The notes beneath the pieces were generated by a model. That model was not told the DNA's origin and ran no database searches. It saw only the letters and a list, made by a program, of their open reading frames with translations. 64,000 bases of DNA from NCBI RefSeq assembly GCF_004322755.1, contig NZ_CP036401.1:1178001-1242000 (forward strand). The letters are read 5' to 3'. The translations under genes were made by a program, and so were the position numbers. Below, one piece after another: positions 47,730 to 55,664 of this stretch (positions are counted from its first letter, which is position 1; the number at the start of each line of letters is the position of its first letter). This DNA comes from Pseudoduganella albidiflava (GTDB lineage Bacteria; Pseudomonadota; Gammaproteobacteria; Burkholderiales; Burkholderiaceae_D).

Positions 47730-50197
47730 CGGCGGTCGACGACTGGTTTGCCGTGCGCGGCTGGACGGTCTTCCCGTTCCAGCGCGCCGTGTGGGAAGCG
47801 GCGCTGGCCGGAGAATCGGGCATGCTGCATGCCACCACCGGCTCGGGCAAGACCTACGCCGTGTGGTTCGCCGCGCTGCTGCGGACCATGGCGGCAACGG
47901 CGCGCAAGGACAAGAGAAAGGCGGCCGGCTTGCGCGTGCTGTGGCTGACGCCGATGCGCGCGCTGGCGGCGGACACGCTGCGGGCCTTGTCCGACTCGGC
48001 GGCCGACCTGGTGCCGGGCTGGACCATCGATGCCCGCACCGGCGACACGTCGTCGGCGGCCCGGGCGCGGCAGGCGAAACGCCTGCCCGAAGCGCTGGTG
48101 ACGACGCCGGAAAGCCTGTCGCTGATGTTGTCGAAGGCCGACGCGCAAGAGCAATTCTCCATGCTGGACATGGTGATCGTCGACGAGTGGCACGAACTGA
48201 TGGGCAGCAAGCGCGGCGTGCAGGCGCAACTGGCGCTGGCGCGGCTGCGCCACTGGAATCCCGGCCTGGTGGTGTGGGGCCTGTCCGCCACGCTGGGCAA
48301 CCTGCAGCGGGCGCAGGAAGTCCTGCTGGGTCCGGGCCGTAGTGGCGTACCCGCCGGCACGATCGTCGAAGGCAGCCTGCGCAAGGAAATCGTCATCGAT
48401 ACGCTGATCCCGGCCAATCCGTCGCGCTTTCCGTGGGCCGGCCACCTGGGCATCCAGATGCTCGGCCCGGTGATCGGCGAGATCGAGCGGCACGCCACCA
48501 CGCTGGTGTTCTGCAACACCCGCTCGCAGGCCGAACTGTGGTACCAGAACATGCTGGAAGCGCGGCCGGACTGGGCCGGCCTGATTGCGCTGCACCACGG
48601 CTCGCTGGACAAGGAAGTGCGCGACTGGGTGGAACTGGGGCTCAAGAAGGGGTCGCTGAAAGCGGTGGTGTGTACCTCCAGCCTCGACCTGGGCGTCGAT
48701 TTCCTGCCTGTCGAGCGGGTGCTGCAGATCGGCAGCGCCAAGGGCATCGCCCGGCTGTTGCAGCGTGCCGGGCGGTCCGGCCATGCCCCGGGGCGCGTGT
48801 CGCGCGTGACCCTGGTGCCGACGCAGAGCCTGGAATTGCTGGAAGCGGCCGCCGCGATCCAGGCGGTGAAGGACCGCGATATCGAGTCGCGCCCGGTGCC
48901 GGACAAGCCGCTCGACGTACTGGTACAGCACCTGGTGACAGTGGCGCTGGGCGGCGGCTTCACGTCAGCGGCGCTGTACGAGGAGGTGCGCACGGCCTGG
49001 TCGTATCGCGACCTGACGCCCGAGGAGTGGCAGTGGGCGCTGGATTTCGTCGCCCGTGGCGGCCAGAGCCTGACCGTGTACCCGGAATACCGGCGCGTGC
49101 TGCCGGACGAGGCGGGCGTCTACCGCGTGCCGGACGCGGCGATCGGGCGGCGGCACCGGATGGGCATCGGCACCATCGTGTCGGAAGCCATGATCCAGGT
49201 GAAATTCCAGAGCGGCGGGCGGATCGGCACGGTGGAAGAAGGCTTCATTGCCCGGCTCAACAAGGGCGACCACTTCCTGTTCGGCGGGCGCGTGCTCGAA
49301 TTCCTGCGCGTGCATGAAATGACGGCCTATGTGAAGCGGGCCACCGGTGCCAGGGGGGCGGTACCCCGCTGGCAGGGCGGCAAGATGCCGATGTCGTCCG
49401 AGCTGGCGCACGCGGCGCTGGAACAGATGCGGCTGGCCACGGAGGGCATCTTCCGCGGGCCAGAGATGGAAGCCGTGCGGCCGCTGCTGGAAATCCAGGC
49501 GCGCTGGTCCGCACTGCCGACACCGCAGCGCACCGTCATCGAAAGCGTGCACAGCCGTGAAGGCCACCACCTGTTCATGTATCCGTTCGCTGGCCGTTCC
49601 GTGCATATCGGGCTGGCGTCGCTGCTGTCATGGCGCATGGGGCGGCTGCGGCCGGCCACGTTTTCCATCGCCGTCAACGATTACGGGTTTGAGTTGCTGG
49701 CGGCGGAGGAGGTGCCGTGGGCGTCCGTGTTCGATGCGGAGGCCGGCAGCGACGTGGCGCTGTTTACCACCGACGGCCTGCTGGAAGACGTGCTGGCCAG
49801 CCTGAATGCCACCGAGCTGTCGCAGCGGCGCTTCCGCGAGATCGCCCGGATTGCCGGCCTGATCTTCCAGGGCTATCCGGGGCAGCCGAAAAGCAACCGC
49901 CAGTTGCAGGCCTCGTCCTCGCTGTTCTTCGAGGTGTTCCGCAAGCACGATGCCGGCAACCTGCTGCTGACGCAGGCGCAGCGCGAGGTGCTGGAACAGG
50001 AACTGGAACTGAAGCGCCTGCGCGCCACGCTGGAAGCGTTGCAGGCCCGCTCGGTCAGCTACCATGAAACCAAGCGCGCCACGCCGTTCGGCTTCGCGCT
50101 GATGGTGGAGCGGTTCCGCGAAAAACTCAGTACCGAAAAGCTGTCGGACCGGGTGGCGCGCGTGCTGCGCGAGCTGGAGAAGGCGGCCGGGCCATGA
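47726..50197 (+). CDS. Ligase-associated DEXH-box DNA helicase (Lhr-like)
   Basis: An 823-residue superfamily 2 helicase of the Lhr core type. Motifs: TGSGKT (38-43), DEWH (153-156), SATLGNLQ (motif III), [11 protein letters not shown] (IV), [13 protein letters not shown] (VI). After the two RecA folds come a winged-helix and the Lhr beta-sheet bundle (about 560-650). Helicases of this set (TIGR04121-type) occur only next to the ligase and exonuclease. Start and stop overlap both neighbours by four bases, so the four products are made in fixed ratio. Confidence 0.95.
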   Translation: MTAVDDWFAVRGWTVFPFQRAVWEAALAGESGMLHATTGSGKTYAVWFAALLRTMAATARKDKRKAAGLRVLWLTPMRALAADTLRALSDSAADLVPGWTIDARTGDTSSAARARQAKRLPEALVTTPESLSLMLSKADAQEQFSMLDMVIVDEWHELMGSKRGVQAQLALARLRHWNPGLVVWGLSATLGNLQRAQEVLLGPGRSGVPAGTIVEGSLRKEIVIDTLIPANPSRFPWAGHLGIQMLGPVIGEIERHATTLVFCNTRSQAELWYQNMLEARPDWAGLIALHHGSLDKEVRDWVELGLKKGSLKAVVCTSSLDLGVDFLPVERVLQIGSAKGIARLLQRAGRSGHAPGRVSRVTLVPTQSLELLEAAAAIQAVKDRDIESRPVPDKPLDVLVQHLVTVALGGGFTSAALYEEVRTAWSYRDLTPEEWQWALDFVARGGQSLTVYPEYRRVLPDEAGVYRVPDAAIGRRHRMGIGTIVSEAMIQVKFQSGGRIGTVEEGFIARLNKGDHFLFGGRVLEFLRVHEMTAYVKRATGARGAVPRWQGGKMPMSSELAHAALEQMRLATEGIFRGPEMEAVRPLLEIQARWSALPTPQRTVIESVHSREGHHLFMYPFAGRSVHIGLASLLSWRMGRLRPATFSIAVNDYGFELLAAEEVPWASVFDAEAGSDVALFTTDGLLEDVLASLNATELSQRRFREIARIAGLIFQGYPGQPKSNRQLQASSSLFFEVFRKHDAGNLLLTQAQREVLEQELELKRLRATLEALQARSVSYHETKRATPFGFALMVERFREKLSTEKLSDRVARVLRELEKAAGP

Positions 50198-50913
50198 GCG
50201 GCAAGGTGGATGACAACGCGGACGCCAAGGTGGACAACAAGGCAGGTGGCACAGGCGGGGCGATGGCCATCGAACTGGCCGGCGAAGCCGTGCTGCTGCT
50301 GCCGGAAAAAGCCTTGTACTGGCCGCGCGCGCGCATGCTGGTGGTGGCCGACATCCATTTCGGCAAGGCGGCCTCGTTCCGGGCGCTCGGCGTGCCGGTG
50401 CCGCGCGGGACGACAAGCGAGAACCTGGCCGGCCTCGACGCGCTGCTGGCAACCCACGATATCGGCCATATCCTGTTCCTGGGCGATTTTCTGCATGCGA
50501 AGGCCGCGCATGCCAGCGCCACGCTGCAGGCCATGCTGGCCTGGCGCGAACGCCACCCCGCGCTGGCGCTGACGCTGGTGCGGGGCAACCACGACAAGCA
50601 TGCCGGCGATCCGTCGCGCCTGCTGCGGATCGACCTGGTCGACGAACCGCACCGCATCGGGCCGTTCGCGTTCTGCCACCACCCGGACTTGCCGGCGGAC
50701 GAAGCCTATGTCCTGGCCGGCCATGTGCATCCCGTATACCGGCTGGCGGGGCGCCGCGATGCCTTGCGCCTGCCTTGCTTCGTGGCCGGCGCGCGGCGTG
50801 CCATCTTGCCGTCCTTCGGCGCGTTCACCGGCGGCCACCCGGTCGAACCCTCCGCCGGCGAGCGTTTTTTTCTCGTCGCGGAGGACCGGATTTTCGCTAT
50901 CGGCCCGGGATAA
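50194..50913 (+). CDS. pdeM: Ligase-associated metallophosphoesterase
   Basis: A 239-residue calcineurin-like phosphoesterase, last gene of the ligase operon. Metal motifs: Asp53-x-His55 in [11 protein letters not shown] at 97-99, and GNHD at 131-134. A GHVHPVY motif closes the site. The first 24 residues ([20 protein letters not shown]...) are not family-like; a start at Met24 (50263) is possible. The four-base overlap with the helicase gene supports the upstream ATG. Its reaction in the repair pathway is unknown. Confidence 0.93.
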   Translation: MSGKVDDNADAKVDNKAGGTGGAMAIELAGEAVLLLPEKALYWPRARMLVVADIHFGKAASFRALGVPVPRGTTSENLAGLDALLATHDIGHILFLGDFLHAKAAHASATLQAMLAWRERHPALALTLVRGNHDKHAGDPSRLLRIDLVDEPHRIGPFAFCHHPDLPADEAYVLAGHVHPVYRLAGRRDALRLPCFVAGARRAILPSFGAFTGGHPVEPSAGERFFLVAEDRIFAIGPG

Positions 50914-50942
50914 GTCGAAGATAAGTCGAGGCTAAGCTTACA

Positions 50943-50958
50943 GTAGGCGTTCTCCTAC
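50943..50958. promoter_or_regulatory. Candidate operator GTAGG-N6-CCTAC
   Basis: An inverted repeat GTAGG/CCTAC with a 6-base spacer lies in the 226-base gap before the KGG stress protein, with further TGTAG and GTCCTAT elements just after it. The same arms with the same spacing occur at 60709-60724. No protein is known to me for this site. The rest of the gap shows nothing else I can name. Confidence 0.35.
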
Positions 50959-51139
50959 AGTCAGACATGTAGCCGTCCTATATTTGCTGTTCAGTGCTTC
51001 CACTACCATGAAGTCTCCTGTTGCCCGAACGTTATTACAAAAGATCGTCGCTGGTCGGTATCCCGCTCGGGCACCGGGATCCCTCCTTACTGTACCCACG
51101 TCAGCGTTCCCCCAATGCGTCACTTCAGGAGAGACCACC

Positions 51140-51457
51140 ATGGCTTCAAATCAGGGTAACAATCGCGGCACTCGACAAGGCGAAGGACAAGGAAACAAGC
51201 AGAGCACTACCCGCAACCGGGGCTTCGCATCGATGGACCCGCAGCGCCAGCGTGAAATCGCGTCCGAAGGTGGCCGCGCCGCGCATGCCAAGGGTACCGC
51301 GCACGAGTTCACCTCGGAAGAGGCACGCCGCGCCGGTGCCATGAGCCATAAAAATGGCAACCGCCAGAGCGCCTCGCGCGCCGCCAGCAACAGTGACAGC
51401 GACCAGGGCAACCAGGCCGGCCAGTCAGACAGCCGCAGCGAAAACCGCCAGGGCTGA
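51140..51457 (+). CDS. KGG-motif small stress-induced protein
   Basis: A 105-residue hydrophilic, glycine- and glutamine-rich protein of the KGG/con-10-like stress group. The core FASMDPQRQREIASEGGRAAHAKGTAHEFTSEEARRAG has two GG/AG repeats typical of this family. The rest is low-complexity (Ser, Asn, Gln, Gly) and likely disordered. Such proteins accumulate in stationary phase or desiccation; the exact role is not known. A GGAGAG box precedes the ATG. A GTAGG-N6-CCTAC element lies upstream. Confidence 0.85.
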   Translation: MASNQGNNRGTRQGEGQGNKQSTTRNRGFASMDPQRQREIASEGGRAAHAKGTAHEFTSEEARRAGAMSHKNGNRQSASRAASNSDSDQGNQAGQSDSRSENRQG

Positions 51458-51502
51458 TTCCACCGCAACAGCAGGGTAACCACAGGGCTCAGGAGATATT
51501 GC

Positions 51503-51757
51503 ATGACTCCACCTGACAACTCCCGCAAGAACAACAGTGAAGACACCTTCGTTCTGGTAGATACGGAACATCCGGGCATCGGCAATGTCGATGTGCCCGA
51601 GACGGAAGTACGCCGCCTGGACAAGCCAATTCCCGGCAACCGCCAGACGGCGGACCAGGGTTCGCGCCAAAGCGGAGACTACTCGTCCCGCCAGGGCGGG
51701 GAACCCCCGGGCACCGAAGGCGGTGCCCCTGGGCCGGAAGCCAGTTCCGGTGTATGA
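51503..51757 (+). CDS. Small disordered hypothetical protein, 84 aa
   Basis: I do not recognise this protein. It is 84 residues, acidic at the start (NNSEDTFVLVDTEHPGIGNVD), then rich in Gly, Pro, Gln and Ser with RQ-repeats. It has no membrane segment. An AGGAG box eight bases before the ATG and a good terminator after the stop argue that it is a real gene. It lies 45 bases after the KGG protein gene and is probably cotranscribed. Confidence 0.65.
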   Translation: MTPPDNSRKNNSEDTFVLVDTEHPGIGNVDVPETEVRRLDKPIPGNRQTADQGSRQSGDYSSRQGGEPPGTEGGAPGPEASSGV

Positions 51758-51763
51758 CGACAC

Positions 51764-51787
51764 CCCCGGCCGCGTGCCGGGGTTTTT
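51764..51787 (+). terminator. Intrinsic terminator of the KGG/84-aa transcript
   Basis: A perfect 7-bp stem CCCCGGC/GCCGGGG with loop CGCGT and TTTTTG after it, seven bases beyond the 84-aa gene stop. Confidence 0.85.
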
Positions 51788-51815
51788 GTTTGGGCGCCCG
51801 GAAGGCGCCGCGTGA

Positions 51816-52313
51816 TCAATGCCCCAGGTGACGATGCTCGCCGACATTGGTGGGCGGCTTGCCGGTGATCGCGGCCTTCGCCATGGCGAACAGCGTGACC
51901 ATCTTGCTGTTAGCGGTATCCCAGTATTCTGCGCCATGGATGTCCACGCGCAGCAGTGCCAGGTGCGGATCGTCCAGGCCCTGCGGGAACCAGGCCTTGA
52001 CCGCGGGGTTCCACAGCTCCTCGGCTTTCACGCGATCGCGCAGCAGCTCGGCCCGGCCCGACACCGACACGTACAGGTGATCATCGACATCGGCAAAGGA
52101 CACGTTGATCGACGGGTTGTCCAGCAGCTCGTGCGTGAATGCTTCCTTGTCCGACACGAAGAACCACAGGTTGCCGGCGTCATCCAGTTGCTGGACCGTC
52201 AGCGGGCGGCTGGTCAATGCGCCGTGCGCATCCTGCGTGGTAAACATGCCGAACTTCACATCCTTGATACGGTCGCGCAAATCGTGCAGTTCGTCGGTGG
52301 TGAACGTGTCCAT
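51816..52313 (-). CDS. PPOX-fold general stress protein, GSP26-like
   Basis: A 165-residue split-barrel flavin-binding-type protein of the pyridoxamine 5'-phosphate oxidase-like superfamily, group of general stress protein 26. Visible pattern: KFGMFTTQDAHGALTSRPLTVQQLD, LWFFVSDKEAFTHEL, VSFADVDDHLYVSVSG and AYWD-like ending (GAEYWDTANSK). These proteins often bind FMN or F420-like cofactors; activity unknown. The ATG at 52313 has a strong AAAGGAGG box, so I do not use the ATG 30 bases upstream. Confidence 0.92.
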   Translation of the reverse strand: MDTFTTDELHDLRDRIKDVKFGMFTTQDAHGALTSRPLTVQQLDDAGNLWFFVSDKEAFTHELLDNPSINVSFADVDDHLYVSVSGRAELLRDRVKAEELWNPAVKAWFPQGLDDPHLALLRVDIHGAEYWDTANSKMVTLFAMAKAAITGKPPTNVGEHRHLGH

Positions 52314-52453
52314 GATGCCTCCTTTCAAGATTGTCCTGAACAAGTCAACAGCATAGCCGTCCGTGGCGGGCCTCTCTGTTCGCTGCCGTACATGAAAGCC
52401 GTCGGAGATTTGTTTCGTTTGTAACAGGGGAGGGGGGCGCCGGTTGACGCTTC

Positions 52454-52472
52454 AAATGATAATCATTATCAT
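52454..52472. promoter_or_regulatory. Near-perfect Fur box of the flavinylation operon
   Basis: AAATGATAATCATTATCAT is almost identical to the Fur consensus GATAATGATAATCATTATC shifted by a few bases and is the best Fur box in the window. It begins 37 bases before the PepSY gene start, in the promoter position. Confidence 0.85.
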
Positions 52473-52490
52473 CTACTGATTACTACAGGC

Positions 52491-53189
52491 ATGACACCAT
52501 CAAAACGGCAGCGGGGAAAAGTGAGCACCAAGGAAGAAGCGCGGCAAAGTGACCTGCAAGCCACGGCGAAAAATGCCGGCCGGGCTGTCTGGCTGAAGCA
52601 ATTGCACCAGTGGCACTGGATTTCTTCCGCGCTGTGCCTGCTCGGGATGTTCCTGTTTACGATTACGGGCATCACGCTCAACCATGCTGCGCAGATCGAG
52701 GCCAAGCCGACCGTCGTGCGCAAGCAGGCCGAGGCGCCGGCCGCGCTGGTCACGCAGTTGAAGGCGCTGGGCGAAGAACGCGACGGTGAAAAAGCGCCGC
52801 TGCCCGAGGCGGCCGAACGCTGGCTGCGCGATACCTGGTCGGTCAAGGCCGGCGGCCGCGAAGCCGAGTGGTCTGTCGATGAAGTCTACCTGCCGATGCC
52901 GAAGGCGGGCGGCGATGCCTGGGTGCGCATCGGCTTCGAGGATGGCGCGGCCGAATTCGAACACACCGACCGCGGCTGGATCTCGTGGCTGAACGACGTG
53001 CACAAGGGCCGCAATACCGGCACGGCATGGAACTGGTTCATCGACATCTTCGCCGTGATCTGCCTGGTGTTCTGCATTACCGGTTTCCTGATCCTGAAAT
53101 TCCACGCGGCCAACCGGCCATCCACCTGGCCGGTGATCGGGCTGGGGATGCTGGTGCCGATCGTGATCGCCCTGTTGTTCATCCATTAA
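52491..53189 (+). CDS. PepSY-associated membrane protein, iron regulated
   Basis: A 232-residue inner-membrane protein of the PepSY_TM type. Hydrophobic segments lie at about 43-64, 181-203 and 213-231, with a periplasmic loop between the first two. Histidines at 39, 42 and 65 flank the first helix and His171 lies before the second, in the WLNDVHKGRNTG motif. PepSY_TM proteins are proposed to carry electrons across the membrane with heme, as in ferric reductases. The ATG at 52491 has no clear ribosome binding site; GTG at 52521 with GGGGAAAA upstream is an alternative. It heads a five-gene operon behind the Fur box. Confidence 0.9.
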   Translation: MTPSKRQRGKVSTKEEARQSDLQATAKNAGRAVWLKQLHQWHWISSALCLLGMFLFTITGITLNHAAQIEAKPTVVRKQAEAPAALVTQLKALGEERDGEKAPLPEAAERWLRDTWSVKAGGREAEWSVDEVYLPMPKAGGDAWVRIGFEDGAAEFEHTDRGWISWLNDVHKGRNTGTAWNWFIDIFAVICLVFCITGFLILKFHAANRPSTWPVIGLGMLVPIVIALLFIH

Positions 53190-53204
53190 TAAAAAAGGCA
53201 TACC

Positions 53205-53720
53205 ATGAAATTACGCTATTCCATCGCGCTCGGCATCCCGCTGGCCAGTGCGCAGGCGATGGCCGCCGACCTGGCCCTGAAGCTCGACATTCCGCAGCTG
53301 AACGTGGCCGAGTACCACAAGCCCTACATCGCCGCGTGGCTGGAAAACGCCGACCAGAAGGTAGTGACGAACCTGGCCGTGCTGTATGACGTGAAGAAGA
53401 AGGACAAGGCCGGCGAGAAGTGGCTGAAGGACATGCGCCAGTGGTGGCGCAAGTCCGGCCGCGACCTGGCGATGCCGGTGGATGGCGTGTCGGGTGCGAC
53501 GCGTGCGCCGGGCGAGCATACGCTGACGTTCCCGGCCGCGAAGGATGCGCTGGGCAAGCTGCCGGCCGGCCAGTACACGGTGGTGGTGGAAGCTTCCCGC
53601 GAGGCGGGCGGCCGCGAGCTGGTGAAAGTGCCGGTGGCATGGCCGCCGAAGGGTGCCAAGGAATTCTCCGCGAAGGGCAAGGAAGAGCTGGGCAATGTCG
53701 TCGTTCAGGTCAAGCCATAA
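53205..53720 (+). CDS. DUF2271 periplasmic protein with flavinylation motif
   Basis: A 171-residue exported protein; signal peptide ends near ASAQAMA-A (residue 20-21). Family features of DUF2271 are the GEKWLKDMRQWWRKSGR stretch followed by DGVSGATRAPG and GQYTVVVEASREAGGRELV. The motif DGVSGAT at residues 93-99 matches D-x-x-(S/T)-G-A-(S/T), the sequence in which ApbE enzymes attach FMN to the final Thr or Ser. The predicted site is Thr99. ApbE is encoded two genes later. I infer a periplasmic flavin electron carrier. The start has a short AAAAAGG box. Confidence 0.9.
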   Translation: MKLRYSIALGIPLASAQAMAADLALKLDIPQLNVAEYHKPYIAAWLENADQKVVTNLAVLYDVKKKDKAGEKWLKDMRQWWRKSGRDLAMPVDGVSGATRAPGEHTLTFPAAKDALGKLPAGQYTVVVEASREAGGRELVKVPVAWPPKGAKEFSAKGKEELGNVVVQVKP

Positions 53721-53727
53721 GGAAAAC

Positions 53728-54555
53728 ATGATGCGTATTCAAAAAACCGTGATCGCGCTGGCACTGGCCGGCGCAGCATTCGGCGCCCAGGCGCACAAGC
53801 CGTGGGTGCTGCCATCGTCGACGTTCGTCGAGAATGACAGGGAAGCATGGGTGACGGTCGACGCCGCCATCTCGGAAGGCCTGTTCGACATCGACCACGT
53901 GCCCCTGAAGCTGGATGGCCTGACGATCATCGGCCCGGATGGCGCCACGCTGGAGCCGCAGAATGTGGCGAACGGCAAGCTGCGCAATTCGTTCGACGTG
54001 AAGATGGCCAAGAACGGTACCTACAAGATCGCGCTGGTCAACCAGAACGTGTTCGCCAGCTACAAGGTCAACGGTGAAATGAAGCGCTGGCGCGGCCTCG
54101 AAGCCAGCATGGCCAAGGAAGTGCCGGCCAATGCCGAAGACCTGAAGGTGACGCGCACCAGCTCGCGCATCGAGACGTTCGTGACGGCCAACGAGCCCAG
54201 CGACGCGGTGCTGAAACCGACCGGCAGCGGCCTGGAACTGGTGCCGGTGACGAACCCGACCGAGCTGCGCGCCGGCGAGAAGGCCACCTGGCGCTTCCTG
54301 CTGGATGGCAAGCCCGCCGCCAACCTGCCGTTCAGCCTGATCCCGGGCGGCGTGCGCTACCGCGGCACGCTGAACGAAGTGCGCTTCAGTACCGACGCCA
54401 AGGGCGAGATCACGTTCACGATCCCGGCGGCCGGCATGTACGTGGCCACGGCCAGCTGGCCGGCGCCGCAGGCACAGGGCGCTCAGGGTGGACAGGCGCA
54501 GCCGCCGGCACGCCGCGTGACGTACTCGGGTACGGTGGAAGTGCTGCCCGAGTAA
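53728..54555 (+). CDS. DUF4198 exported protein
   Basis: A 275-residue protein with a signal peptide ending near AFGAQA-HKP. Two or three beta-sandwich parts are suggested by alternating strands; the conserved start of the family AHKPWVLPSSTFV is at the mature N terminus, and the histidine there could bind metal. DUF4198 (GxGYxYP-like/carboxypeptidase-regulatory-like) proteins are exported and often occur near metal uptake or TonB systems. Start could be either of two adjacent ATGs; AAGGAAA fits both. It lies between DUF2271 and ApbE in the Fur-regulated operon. Confidence 0.85.
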   Translation: MMRIQKTVIALALAGAAFGAQAHKPWVLPSSTFVENDREAWVTVDAAISEGLFDIDHVPLKLDGLTIIGPDGATLEPQNVANGKLRNSFDVKMAKNGTYKIALVNQNVFASYKVNGEMKRWRGLEASMAKEVPANAEDLKVTRTSSRIETFVTANEPSDAVLKPTGSGLELVPVTNPTELRAGEKATWRFLLDGKPAANLPFSLIPGGVRYRGTLNEVRFSTDAKGEITFTIPAAGMYVATASWPAPQAQGAQGGQAQPPARRVTYSGTVEVLPE

Positions 54556-55664
54556 TGGGCCCGGGATTGCGTCGAACGCTGCTGCCGCACGCGATCTCGC
54601 CCGAACCGCCGCCCGCCGGGGCGCAGGTGCGCGAGTACCGCGGCCTCAGCATGGGCACGAGCTGGTCGGCGCGGGTGGCCCAGCCGGCCGCCGCGCCGCA
54701 TCCGCCTGCGCATCTCTCTACGCACTCATCTGCACATTCAGCTGCACATTCATCTGCGCACTCATCTGCACATTCAGCTGTGCATTTGTCCGATGACCTG
54801 CATGTGGGGTTGCAGGCGCAGCTGGACGATGTGGTGGCGCAGATGAGCCACTGGGACCCCGCTTCCGACCTGGGCCGTTTCAACCGCGCCCCGGCCGGCA
54901 CCTGGCAGGTGTTGCCGCCGGCGTTCTTCCAGGTGCTGGCGTTTGCGCTGGACGTCTGCCGCGACAGCGGCGGCGCCTGCGATCCCTGCGCCGGGGCACT
55001 GGTCAACCTGTGGGGCTTCGGCCCCGTCAACCGTTACGACGAGCCGGGCTTCACGGCGCCCACGCCCGAACAGGCGCATGGCGCGCTGCCGGCCGCGCGC
55101 GTGCGGCTCGATCCCGTCAGCCACAGCGCGCTGCAGCCCGGTGGCGTGCAGCTCGACCTGTCCGCCGTCGCCAAGGGGTATGGAGTCGATCGGCTGGCAC
55201 GCTGGCTGGAAGGGCAGGGCATCCGCGACTACCTGGTGGAAGTGGGCGGCGAATTGCGCGGTGCCGGCCTGAAGCCCGATGGTCAGCCCTGGTGGGTGGC
55301 GCTGGAAGGAGTGGACGATGCACCTTCCGGCGACGATGGCATCGTCGCCGCCTTGCACGGCCTCGCCGTGGCCACCTCCGGCGACTACCGCCGTTTTTTC
55401 CTGCACGATGGCCGGCGCCATGCGCACACGATCGACCCGCGCAGCGGCATGCCGATCGAGAATGGCCTCGCTTCCGTGACCGTGGTTGCCGCCAGTTGCA
55501 TGGCGTGCGACGCCTGGTCGACCGCGCTGACCGTGCTGGGCCCCGTGGATGGCCTGGCGCTGGCAGAACGCCGCGGCATCGCGGCCCGCTTCGTGGTGCG
55601 CACGGCCGGCGGCCTCGTCGAACACCTGAGCTCGCACATGCGGGCGATGCTCGAACAAGCATGA
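54555..55664 (+). CDS. apbE: FAD:protein FMN transferase (ApbE) with histidine ladder
   Basis: ApbE moves FMN from FAD onto a Thr/Ser of a target protein. The 369-residue product keeps the family segments: MGTSWSARV at the first strand, SHWDPASDLGRFN, GGVQLDLSAVAKGYGVDRL, and HTIDPRSGMP with the metal-site residues near the C terminus. Between strand one and helix one lies an insert in which His recurs at residues 49, 53, 57, 61, 65, 69, 73 and 77, mostly as HSSA/HSAA units from a 12-bp repeat. No signal peptide is seen, odd for an ApbE with an exported target. Start overlaps the DUF4198 stop by one base. Confidence 0.93.
   Translation: MGPGLRRTLLPHAISPEPPPAGAQVREYRGLSMGTSWSARVAQPAAAPHPPAHLSTHSSAHSAAHSSAHSSAHSAVHLSDDLHVGLQAQLDDVVAQMSHWDPASDLGRFNRAPAGTWQVLPPAFFQVLAFALDVCRDSGGACDPCAGALVNLWGFGPVNRYDEPGFTAPTPEQAHGALPAARVRLDPVSHSALQPGGVQLDLSAVAKGYGVDRLARWLEGQGIRDYLVEVGGELRGAGLKPDGQPWWVALEGVDDAPSGDDGIVAALHGLAVATSGDYRRFFLHDGRRHAHTIDPRSGMPIENGLASVTVVAASCMACDAWSTALTVLGPVDGLALAERRGIAARFVVRTAGGLVEHLSSHMRAMLEQA

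Noticed and set aside
44951..50913. Ligase/helicase/nuclease cluster considered as a new phage defence system
   Set aside because: The four genes match the established ligase-associated DNA damage response set in order and motif, so it is a known repair cluster, not a new defence system.
52491..52520. GTG at 52521 as start of the PepSY gene
   Set aside because: It has a somewhat better ribosome binding sequence, but ATG at 52491 is correctly placed after the Fur box. I keep the ATG while noting the doubt.
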